From: Buddleja alternifolia
Taxonomy: Eukaryota > Streptophyta > Magnoliopsida > Lamiales > Scrophulariaceae
Assembly: GCA_019426215.1 (NCBI GenBank)
Contig: CM033396.1
Span: 22,769,101 to 22,833,100, forward strand
Direction: 5' to 3'
DNA length: 64,000 nt
The notes beneath the pieces were generated by a model. The model was not told the origin of the DNA. It searched no databases and saw only the letters and a list, made by a program, of their open reading frames with translations. Shown in pieces: positions 33,354-43,261 of the stretch. A program made the translations under genes and the position numbers. Each line of letters opens with the position of its first letter. The stretch's first letter is position 1.

Positions 33354-34890
33354 TGTTAGGAATTTCATGTTAGATGTTTTGATGATGACAATTAGGACTT
33401 TGTGTTAGACCCCAAAATATGTAAGTTTGATTTTAGTAGAAAATTTGTATAAGCTTTGAAGCGTTAGTTTTGTAATAGGCTTATTAGGCTTTGTTTTATT
33501 TTACTTTAGATTGTTAGGCTAAGTAGTCTTAGGCTGAGCGCCTGATAATTTCTGAGTGAGTTTATCAGTGGTAAAGTTCGAAGACTCAAGCGCCTGATTT
33601 CTGAAAGAAGATAAAAGTCTCCAAGCGTCCAATTGACCAGCTACATCAAGCGTTTCCTTATGGGACAGAAGTAATTTCACCTGAATTTATTTCTAAGTCT
33701 AGAAGGAGTTTAATGCAAATATTCTCAAAGCATTAAGTACCAACGGGTATTTAATTCAAATGCATTAAATGCTGATAAGAGCATTAAATGTGATAAGCAC
33801 TTTCAGACGTACGGAGAAGCCACCCTATTGGACTGTCAACTATCTCAGACTGCAGCACCAACTTTTGTGCAGCAGATTTTCAGGAAAAAGGACAAAAGTT
33901 GTTCACTCGCGGAAGTGAGAGACACGCGCCTATGCATGGGTCAAATGGACACTTTCTCCAAGAATGTCTATAAATAGGACTTCAACAACAAGCCAAACAC
34001 AACAATTAATCTTCAAGTCGAATTGCGGTTGCATTGAAGTCTCATTCCTTAAACTCTCAGAAAAGCCAGAATATTCAAGAAAACATTCCCTTTGCTTTTC
34101 TTCAATCCTGAGACAGTCAACAAATATCTCAAACATTCTTTTCGAAGAAACCACTTTCCTACTGAGATATTTCCAAATTGTTTGAACTTCATCAAAATCA
34201 AACAAACCGTTTTAGAAAAAGCCATCCAAGCCTCGCAATCTGTGTGAAGTCGAAGTTGGATACTTGCATCATTTCTAGGTGAAAGAAGCAAGGAGATTGA
34301 AGTGATTTGGAGCAGAAATCTGTGTGATCAAGGAGCTCAAGTCATCGACATCTATCTCTCCCTATTGTGTAGAAGATTATGTGTGATTCTTTGAGAATCA
34401 CTTTAGTGGATTGCCTCCAAGTGTTCAAAGAGAAGAAGGACGTAGTTGGGATTACATCACCTAACGAACCTTACAAATATTGTGTTATTTACTTTTCAGT
34501 CAATTCTTTCATATCATATCATTGCATAAATTGATTAAGTAAAACACAATCAAACGCTAAGCAACTAAGAAACTTCTGGTGACGCTAAAGCTTTCAAAAG
34601 AAGACTAGAAAAATCATTCCGTTGTGCTAACACTGATTAAAGAACTGAACGCTTAAACCCACTCGGTTAAAGTATTCAAATCTTGAAGTCTAAGTTAACT
34701 CTCTAAAAACAGTCTTCATCAGACGCTTAACCTAAGCGTCTATATTTCTAAGTAAACGCTCAGTCAAGCGTTCACATTTCAAGCGTCCAAAACCATATTA
34801 ATACGAAACCTTTTTGAAGTCGAAAAAGACTTCAGGGTCTATTCAACCCCCCCCCTTCTAGACCCTTTCGTATACCACTTAGGACCAACA
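33354..34890 (+). repeat. Cop-A 3' LTR
   Basis: TGTTAGGAATTT to AGGACCAACA, 1537 bp, followed by the AAAAT target duplication. It differs from the 5' LTR by scattered substitutions, mostly transitions, and by the length of the C run near 34848. Confidence 0.95.
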
Positions 34891-34895
34891 AAAAT

Positions 34896-36567
34896 TTTGG
34901 CGAAGTTTGGCATCTGCAAGATAGTATCTACAAAAGGAACATTAATGCGCACTTTTCTCAAACTCTAAAGAATGTGAAGGAAACTCTTATCATGTTCATT
35001 GTTTTTAATCTTTTGAGCTAAAGGAAAGGGAAAACGTACTTCAACAGAGGGAGGGGGGTCAGTAACAGTAGACTTACAACCTGGATTCACTGCCTTGGAT
35101 GTTCGAACGTTAGGGGAGTCCACGTTTCGACGTTGAGGATGCAACTTTCGAACGTTAACTCCTTCACATTCGGACGTCTGAAGCGGGATATCCACTACCT
35201 CTGGAATGTTACAAGATGTTCGAACGTCACATGATTCAAGTTCGGGTGTGCTGTATGCGTTCTTCACTTCCTTCCTACTTCTGAGCGTTACTGCAAAGCA
35301 CTGATCCTTTGGGTTTTTCTCGGTGTTACTCGTTAATGTACCCCTGTTTCTCCCTGAAAGGCCATTTAAAAGTTTCCCTATGTGATGTTGCATCTTCTTC
35401 ATTCCCGTAACAACATCTTTTAGCATTAAGTGGAGTTCTTTAAAAGATTCATCCTACTTGCGAATGTGTGCATTGAGCCTATCATCAATATTCATAGGTC
35501 TTCCTTAACCTTGCTGCCGAAATTGCACTTGTCATTGGCTTTTGTTGGACTGAAACAGTGGTTGAGGTGCTTAGCTCCAGGATTTCCATATGGTGGATTA
35601 GTTGGCTTTCGAGGGAAATTCTCGGCTCCTCCAAAAATAGCTTGAGTTCTGTGCTGATTCAGGTAGTTGACCTCTGTCATGGCCTTTGGCTCAACCCCTT
35701 CTCCAACCTCTTTAACTGTTGCCACCTTCTTTGGAACAGGTGTGGTCCCATCTTCCTCCTCGGGGTATAACTCATCCTCCCGAGCTAACTGCTCTATTTT
35801 TTCCCAGACAGATTTATTATCAAGACCCAACAAGTCGCCCCGGGCTCCAACATTGAGTCGGTGTCTAATCCTAGACCGTACTCCATTATAAAAGTGTTGC
35901 ACCAATTCATCTTGAGTAAAATTGTGGTCTGGACACTTCCTAATCATTCCCTTGTACCTCTCCCACCCATTTGCTAACGACTCATTATTTCTTTGCCTAA
36001 ACCCTTTAATATTACTACAAAGCTCATTTATTCTTGAAGGTGGGAAAAATTTATTTAAAAATTCTTCAACGAGCTCTCCCTTAGTGGTGATTGACTGTGA
36101 GGGTAAGGACTTATACCAATAGGTGTCTTTATCTTTGAGTGTGAAGTGAAACAACCTAAGTCGAATAGCATCTAGGTCTCTAGGATTAAATTGCATAGTC
36201 AACAAAATATTTTCAAAGTTTTCCAAGTGATCATGTGGTGACTCACTGTTTTCTCCATAAAAAAGGTCATTTTGTGCCATACCAAAAAGATGTGCTAAAA
36301 TGTGAAAATTTGGTAGGTGGAAAGGTGGTATGACAACAGGACCAGATAAAGTGTGTTCCCTGGGTGGTCGAATACCACGAACAGATGGTAACTGAGCCGG
36401 TGCTGCCGGCTGCATTGCTTGTAGAATATTTTAGAGCCATTCACGATTCTCCAGAAGATTCATATCTGGAAATTCAGCTGTCATGGCTCGCCTTCGTCGG
36501 TTTGCTCAGATCGTTCATTCGATTTCTGGATCAAATTCCTCAAGATCTCTGTCACGAGATCGGGTCA
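34896..36567 (-). pseudogene. Ath-4 gag, decayed
   Basis: Starts at the ATG at 36567 ('MTRSRDRDLEEFDPEIE') and meets TGA about 18 codons in, where related genes have CGA: a CpG-type C-to-T change. Another TAG lies near 36434. The core is open at 35492-36415 ('LFHFTLKDKDTYWYKSLP', 'EFLNKFFPPSRI'). A stop near 35447 and a frameshift separate it from 34965-35426, which has the 'GTLTSNTEKNPKDQ' linker. The last stretch to 34896 runs into the Cop-A insertion, and the protease half is at 14196-14578. No functional product is expected. Confidence 0.88.
35101..35244 (-). repeat. TTCGAACGTTA repeats inside Ath-4 gag
   Basis: Variants at 35101-35112 (GTTCGAACGTTA), 35122-35134, 35147-35157, 35169-35177, 35218-35228 and 35239-35244. 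In the protein they give recurring Asn/Asp-Val-Arg-Thr/Lys. The same motif is clustered in the Ath-4 LTR at 63534-63616. Confidence 0.6.
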
Positions 36568-36669
36568 TAAACCTGAGAAAGATATCAAACGAAAAGGTAA
36601 AATAAAGATAGAATTTATACTAAAAACAAGAAAAGCTTGAATTAAAATAGTTATGCTAAAACAAACAAA

Positions 36670-36687
36670 TCCCCGGCAACGGCGCCA
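36670..36687 (-). other. Ath-4 primer-binding site (tRNA-Asp type)
   Basis: Plus strand TCCCCGGCAACGGCGCCA, then AAAAAC and the LTR start TGGATGCACG at 36693. Confidence 0.88.
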
Positions 36688-36692
36688 AAAAC

Positions 36693-37448
36693 TGGATGCA
36701 CGAAAACCCAATCATGTATCTAACAACAAGAGGACTGGTCGTCTGTAGTAATAGAGTGGACAATTAAGTCCGGGATGTCAAACCCACAAAGATTTGTGTT
36801 ATAGCGAAAACAGTAAATTAACTCAAGCAATTTTAAACCTAAAGAGAAATAAATCATAAACTATTAAAAACAATAATTAAAGGTGTGTGAAAACCAATCC
36901 GGAGAGGGTATTTTTTCTCCTTATCTTTCTATTCTAGGTGCTCCTCCGGGCGAGACGCTTCCGTATTTCTTCATCAGTCCTGAGGAAGTCAGGTTGATTG
37001 GGGAGATTCTTTATCACAAATTCAATTCTCGTTATATCAGTATTCTCGTATTTCAGATAAATATTGCTAAGGTGAAAAATTCCTTAATATTATTATCACA
37101 TGGATCCCTCGCTCATGATAACCTATACTAGATTGGTTGTAGCAATCTCTACTGCATGCATTAGATACTAGAATTTTCCCCAAATATATTCAAACTTATC
37201 CCTCCAAATAAACTCGGTTGACAGCATCCGGAGTATGTAGCTATCCCTAGCATCAACTAACTTAGAAGATGTTACTAATCCCTTTTGCACCTTAATTTAC
37301 TTTCTCCCGAATAGATAAATTAAGCATTAGATCTTATATATGTTGGCCAAACACACTAAGCATTGACAACAAGATTATAACACAAAGCAATATAAATCAT
37401 TCATACGATAAATACTTTTATAACTCAAAAATCATAATTCGGCCTAAG
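36693..37448 (-). repeat. Ath-4 5' LTR, left part
   Basis: From TGGATGCACG beside the primer site to CTAAG at 37444-37448, where Ath-5 is inserted; it resumes at 63200. The last 226 bases (37223-37448) are repeated almost exactly at 61251-61476. Confidence 0.82.
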
Positions 37449-39167
37449 TGACACGCTAAAAGCTAACGTGCTATGATAGCAAGTGCACTAGACGTGTGTA
37501 GTAATAAGTGGACAAAAAGTCCGGGTTGTCGAACCACAAGGACTTGAATTCTAGTTAATGATTTTCGATAAAAGATAAGACAATTAAAGTAAAGTGCAAG
37601 AAAAAGATTAAATAAACGAAGAACCAAAGAGAAACGTACTATAGATTTAATCTCACGTATGATAAAATGACTAAGGCACATGCTACAACCGAATCTACTC
37701 GTCAATATATATGAGCTACTCTTCGAATTATTAGACTCCTATTGCTTTGGTGGAAACTCCTAAATTAACTATTACCCGATGTCTCGGCACATAATAATCC
37801 TATGATTAATTGACGGTTCTCTAAATATGTCTATCCGAGAATCTAATCAAAAATCACGCATTAACGTTCTAGAGCTTCCCCGAACGAATCCGGCTAACAA
37901 CACCCGGGAATCTTTACCTATTTCTAGGGCAATCCCTCATTTGTTTCGGATGATGTGTTAATTCTCTTGCACCCTAATCTATTTTCTCTCGAACAACTAG
38001 ATTAGGCAAGATAGCAAGCATATGGTGATCAAACACATGATTGGAATAAAAGCATAGAATTAACACACAAAGCAATAGGAGAATTAATACAAAGAGCAAC
38101 TTCACATATATTGATTCATAAATTTGGCCTTCACATGGCCTTAGTTCTACAATATTAGCCTCTCATCAAAGCCTTAAGAAAATATAATACAAACATATAC
38201 ATACTCATGGAAATAAACATGTAAATGCAAATAATTAAAACTCCCTCAATTGATTGATGATGGATCTTTGCTCTCTTGATCTTCAATCCTTAGCTCCTCT
38301 CTCTTTGTTCCCCTCCAAAAGTGATGAAGAAAATGGTGATGAATGATGATGAGTGAAAAGTGATGGATAAAATGCCTCCCTCTCCCTCCTCCTCAAGATC
38401 CTCGGTCAATTGTGCTGAAATCTCCTTAAGAAGACCACCACAAATCAGCTCCTCATGTGTATCTCCCCCCTAGTGTGTCCTCCACTACTCTTAAAGTGAG
38501 TAGTATAAAATTCCCTAAAGTAGATCTAGTAAGAAACATACTTATGACATCCCTCCCATACATGTGATGACCTCTTGGCTTTAAATGTTCCATTCCCCCA
38601 TCAAATGATGATCTTTTGGCTGAAAGGAATCAAATCTCGGATGTGGCCACGCCTAGGCGCGTGAATTATGGCGCTCGGGCGCCCAAATCAGAATGTTGGG
38701 AGTATTTGCCTCTGTCTGGTGCAGTAATTGTATTTCCTTCATAACTCTCTCCACAAAACTCCGATTTGGATGATTCAAGTCCTCATTTGAAGCTAACACA
38801 TAGTTCTACAACTTTTTAGAAGGAAACTTTATCCAATTCAGTCTCTAAAAATAAGAAAATATCGCTCGAACGTGGAAACTGGTGCAGATACGGCGCCCAG
38901 GCGTGGACAGAACGGCACCTAGGCGCAGAAAGCAGAATGTTGACGTTATTTGCATCTTTTCCGGCGCCTAGGCGTGGACAACAGAAGCAAATTGGCCTGA
39001 ACTTGTTTTATACGTCGTTTTTCATCCCGTTCTTCGATTGTATCCATTTAAAACCTGAAATCACTTAATGCACGAATTAAACGCACATGTAGCAAGAATT
39101 AAGCGATAAATGAACCTAAAACATAAACGCAAAGGGGCTTAAAAACACGTAAAAATGCCTCTTATCA
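37449..39167 (-). repeat. Ath-5 3' LTR
   Basis: TGACACGCT to CTTATCA. Five GGCGCCTAGGCGC-type motifs at 38650-38661, 38670-38683, 38891-38903, 38913-38926 and 38961-38977. I find no clear TATA box; a weak ATTTAAAG lies on minus near 38580. Confidence 0.93.
38650..38977 (-). repeat. GGCGCCTAGGCGC motifs in Ath-5 LTR
   Basis: Five copies in two clusters, with the central CCTAGG or variants CTCGGG and CCCAGG. The right LTR has the same set at about 62685-63005, where one copy is closer to the palindrome (GGCGCCTAGGCGCGG against GGCACCTAGGCGCAG here). Confidence 0.7.
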
Positions 39168-39182
39168 ACACCCCCACACTTA
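39168..39182 (-). other. Ath-5 polypurine tract
   Basis: Minus strand TAAGTGTGGGGGTGT directly before the LTR start TGATAAG. Confidence 0.88.
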
Positions 39183-39288
39183 TCAATTGCTCATCTTCGA
39201 GCAATAAGAGTTCTAAGATAAGGAAACATCATCAATCAAAGAGAGAAACAAAAAGAAAACTACCTAACTCACTTTCGTGGAGTAAACG

Positions 39289-39357
39289 GTTGCATTTAGC
39301 GAATGCAACAAGCCTTTGAACCTTTGAGTTACCTCAAAGGACGAGTTATAGTCTCGT
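39289..39357 (-). other. Three-hairpin RNA cassette (Ath-5 copy)
   Basis: 39289-39309: GTTGCAT/ATGCAAC with a 7-nt loop. 39321-39340: CCTTTGAG/CTCAAAGG around a 4-nt loop (GTAA in the RNA sense). 39341-39357: ACGAG/CTCGT. Same order as Ath-1 1514-1581; the middle stem differs in sequence but keeps pairing. Confidence 0.65.
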
Positions 39358-40796
39358 GAGGGTTTGCAGACGATATACCCACAAAATCAAAAGATTTTCA
39401 ACCCCAATCACTCAACATAAATTACAATGATTAATAGCACACAATGGTATGAATTCATCTGTTTAAGCTTAAATTACAAATATATACACATCACACACTT
39501 GCTCATGTTACGCCTTAACATTGAAAAGATCATCCTAAGGGTGTAGTGTAATAAATCTCAAGTATTATAGTCAAGTGGCATTCTTACCACTTTTCAAGCA
39601 TTAACCCCATATTTATCAACTTTTGATTATTCACATGGTACGAGAATTGAATACAACTTCATAGCCACTTAAAAATTCATCACTTCATTCCACTTTCGGC
39701 TTTAACTTATGCACTTTCAACTCGAAACATTAGAGGCTAGACCATGTGTAAGGTTCGATCCTCTTAGGCTTTCTATGACACCCTTGTAACGAGCTTTAGG
39801 CCAATAACTACCAAACCAGACGGCTTTAGGGTATCAAGTGTGGAGACACTCCTAAGGGCTTAATTGCTCGAGTGCCAAAGGCCACAAAACCAAACTAGGT
39901 CTCTATTCCCTTTACACTTTCATTGGCTTGAGCTTAGCTCAAATTAGCTTAATAGTACAGTATTCTAGGCATGGTGCTCTTCGCCCCCAGTATCTATTAA
40001 GCCTGACTTTTTCAGTCATACCAATGTTCAACCTCTTTTTATTATTATTAAGCACACAAAGTTAACGTTCTCAACTCATAACACATGTGAAAATTCTAAG
40101 TTGATATTTCCGGGATCAAGCCTTTAAGTGTTTCAAAATGGTTGCCCACTCAACTCCTCTACCCTCGATTTATGTGCATATGTGAATCATCTTAAGGTCA
40201 ATCTAGTCTAGTTAGGATCCCACAAGCAAGGAACAATGTGTATAGCCATTAAAAACCAAATTGATAGAGAAAACATACCATGTATTCAAATTAACCATGC
40301 TCAATGCCTCAAGTGAAGGGTTGAAATTCTATCCAAAAAAATAAATTAAAATTGCACACATTTCACATGTAGAGGTACAGCACTCCCCAAACTTGGACCG
40401 AAATATGTAAAACATGAATCAACATGACTATAATGGATCTAGTATACCCCCCACACTTATCATGAACATTGTCCCCAATGTTTGAAAAAGAAAAGGGCAA
40501 AGTACACGTCACCATAGGGCAGCTGAAAAGCAAACCCGAGTCCACTTAAGGCAATCAAGTCCACGGATGGCAATCACTGTGTCGATCACTACATAGGTAA
40601 ACAAATGCTAGCCATACAGAGCATCAAACATTGGATAGAATAGAATAAAACAAAACGAGATAAACAAAAAAAATGAGAAACATGCATGGAAAGAAAACAT
40701 CAAGCATCCAAACATAAAACATAAAATATCCAACATCCCAACAAAAGATATCCAAAAACAAAAAAGAAACATGCATGAAAATAAAACAAGATAAGC
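39358..40796 (-). other. Ath-5 non-coding 3' region
   Basis: About 1.4 kb with no convincing ORF. A conserved C-rich CCCCCCACACTTATCA near 40447 resembles the terminal polypurine tract at 39168 and may be a duplicated or central tract. Confidence 0.7.
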
Positions 40797-41479
40797 CTAA
40801 TCGGTGGTGCCAAAACGGTCAATGTAATCCTCATCCTCGCCGCCGAGATCATCCAAATCAATCAACGGGCTACCCTCATCATTATGAGCCTCATCATCAC
40901 CTCCGTCAGGAACGAGAGCACCTGACTCGTGCATATCTGCGGGCTGCTGAGGCGGGGGGTGCGGGTAAGGTGGAGGAGCAGAATAATCAAACGGCCCCCA
41001 ACCGACAAACGCATCATGCTCTACAAAAAGCTGACGGAAATAAGCACAAGTGTCGGACATGACCACCCTCATCTCATCTCGCAACTCCTCCCTCAATTCA
41101 TCCTTTAATTGTCTAATGGCGGCGGCATCCATGGGTGGAAACTGTGGGGAGCTAGTAGACCGGGATGAAGACGGGCGAGGCCTCTTGGAAGTAGCTGGTG
41201 GTGGAGGAGCCTGGGAGTCGTCATCTACCACGGTGAGATAAGAACCAGGAAGCTCAGTACGCTCCAAAGGAAATGTGGGAACCTTAGCCGCCTTGCATAA
41301 AGCTGTGATCAGTGACGGGAGAATGATGGGAATCTTTCGAGTGGGACCTTCTCCCTTTTGCTTAGCCAATTCTTTGTTAATCAACGGCCCTAACTCATTC
41401 TTCAACTTCCTAAAGTGGTCCGTCAAAGACTTGTGGATTACCCGGGCAAAGTCCACAGCTTTCTTGGACATAATAGCGT
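40797..41479 (-). pseudogene. Ath-5 ORF2, C-terminal part (split by Cop-B)
   Basis: About 225 residues after the Cop-B insertion point, starting 'AIMSKKAVDFARVIHKSL'. It continues with 'LPSLITALCKAA', a Ser/Pro/Arg-rich linker, an acidic amphipathic helix 'IRQLKDELREELRDEMR', then Pro-rich and Asp/Glu-rich tails ending 'YIDRFGTTD'. The N-terminal half is at 55374-55998. This is the Athila ORF2 family (putative plant transposon protein, sometimes called env-like). No transmembrane segment or signal peptide is visible in either half. Confidence 0.82.
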
Positions 41480-43025
41480 TGTTGGTCCCAAGTGGCATAC
41501 GAAAGGGTCTAGAAGGGGGGGTTGAATAGACCCTTTAAGTCTTTTTCGACTTAAAAAAAGATTTCGTATTAAACGTATTTGGACGCTTGAAATGATAGAC
41601 GCTTGAAGTGTGTGACGCTTCACCTTAGCGTTCACATAAGATATTTGAGACTTTGTGAAGCGTCTAATGAAGACTGTTTTATAAAGTTAACTTAGACTTC
41701 AGGAATTGAATACTTTGACCTTGTAGGTTAAGCGTTCAGTTCTTTTAATCAGGGTTAGCACAGCGGAATGATTTTGGAGTCTTCTCTTTGAAAGTTTTAG
41801 CGTCACAAGATGTTTCTTAGGTGCTTAGCTTTTGATTGTGTTTTACTTATGCAATGATATGATAGATGAATGAAATGACTGAAAAGTAAATAACACAATA
41901 TTTGTAAGGTTCGTTGGGTGGTGTAATCCCAACTACGTCCTTCTTCTCCTTTGCACTTGGAGGCAATCCACTAAAATGATTCTCAAAGAATCACACAGAA
42001 TCTTCTACAAATTAGGGAGAGATGGATGTCGATGACTTGAGCTCCTTGATCACACAGATTTCTGCTTCAAATCACTTCAACCCTCTTGCTTCTTTCACCC
42101 AGAAATGATGCAAGTATCCAACTTCGACTTCACACAGATCGCGAGGCTTGGATGGGATTTTCTAAAAGGTTTGTTTGATTTTGATGAAGTTCAAACAACT
42201 TGGTAATATCTCAGTAGGAATCTGGTTTCTTCAAAAAGAATGTTTGAGATATTTGTTGACTGTCTCAGGAATATAAGAAAAGCAATTTGGATGTTTCTTG
42301 AAGTTTCTGGCTTTTCTGAGAGTTTAAGGAATGAGATTTTAATGCAACAGCAATTTGGCTTTGATAAAATTGTTGCTCTTCTTTTTTTGTTTGTTGTTGA
42401 AGTCCTATTTATAGGTATTCTTGGAGAAAGTGTCCGTTTGACACATGCACTGGCGCGTGTCTCTCACTTTCGCGAGTGAACAGCTTTTGTCCTTTTTCCT
42501 GAAAATCTGCTGCACGAAAGTTGGTGCTGCAGTCTGAGATAGTTGACAGTCCAATAGGGTGGCTTCTCCGTACGTCTGACATTGCTTATCATATTAAATG
42601 CTCTTATCAACATTTAATGCATTTGAAATTAATACCCGTTGGTATTTAATGCTTTGAGAATATTTGCATTAAACTCCTTCTGGACTTAGAAGTAAATTCA
42701 GGTGAAATCACTTCTGTCCCATAAGGTAACGCTTGATATAGCTGGCCAAAGTGGACGCTTGGAGACTGTATCTATCTTCTGAGATCAGGCGCTTGAGTCT
42801 TCGAACTTTACCACTGATAAACTCACTCAGAAATCATCAGACGCTCAGCCTAAGACTATTTTGCCTAACACTCTAAAGTAAGATAACAAAGCCTAATAAA
42901 TCTATTACAAGTCTAACGCTTCAAAGCCTATACAAGTTTTCTACGAAAATAAACTTACAACTTTTTTGGGGTCTAACAAAAACTTAATTGTCATCATCAA
43001 AACTTCTAACATGAAATTCCTAACA
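41480..43025 (-). repeat. Cop-B 3' LTR
   Basis: TGTTGGTCCCAAG to TTCCTAACA on plus. AAGCG-type motifs cluster at 41583-41810 and 42728-42930, with TATA (CTATTTATAGG) at about 42405-42415. Confidence 0.95.
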
Positions 43026-43261
43026 ATTTCCCCCTTTTTGATGATGGCAATACTTACTCTTTTATAGTTCAAGAGTTAGATAGCCAAAAGTAAAAGTTAG
43101 CTTTGATCAGTAGACGTTAGTTAAAGTTAGTTACGCTTCAACGAGATGTTTCAGCAAGAAAAAAATGCATTTCATATTTATCGAGAATTACAAGCATTTT
43201 TACAGCTGAATATTTAAAGATATAAGAGACAAGAATATAGATAATGTAAAATCAGAAAGCT
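43026..43261 (-). other. Cop-B polypurine tract and 3' UTR
   Basis: Minus strand CAAAAAGGGGGAAAT at 43026-43040 beside the 3' LTR; the rest is a short UTR after the ORF3 stop. Confidence 0.88.

Larger units (their letters stand above)
14579..34890 (+). mobile_element. Cop-A: SIRE/Maximus-type Ty1/Copia element, carrying Ath-3
   Basis: LTRs 14579-16116 and 33354-34890 (1538 and 1537 bp) with a perfect AAAAT target duplication (14574-14578 and 34891-34895). Inside are a tRNA-iMet primer site, gag, pol in the Copia order PR-IN-RT-RH, a candidate internal promoter, a third ORF of about 1.4 thousand codons, and a polypurine tract. Without Ath-3 it would be about 13.85 kb. I see roughly 25 LTR mismatches by eye, many of them C/T or G/A. 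It is inactivated by stops in gag (17737), pol (19909) and ORF3 (25804), and by the Ath-3 insertion. Confidence 0.95.

Noticed and set aside
37463..37705. 80-residue minus-strand ORF, repeated at 61491-61733
   Set aside because: It is present twice only because it lies in both Ath-5 LTRs. There is no recognisable domain, and the position at the end of the LTR is not a coding context.
41475..41479. Cop-B target duplication AGCGT resembles the family motif AAGCGYY, suggesting targeting
   Set aside because: The Cop-A duplication is AAAAT, so with two insertions there is no support for sequence preference.
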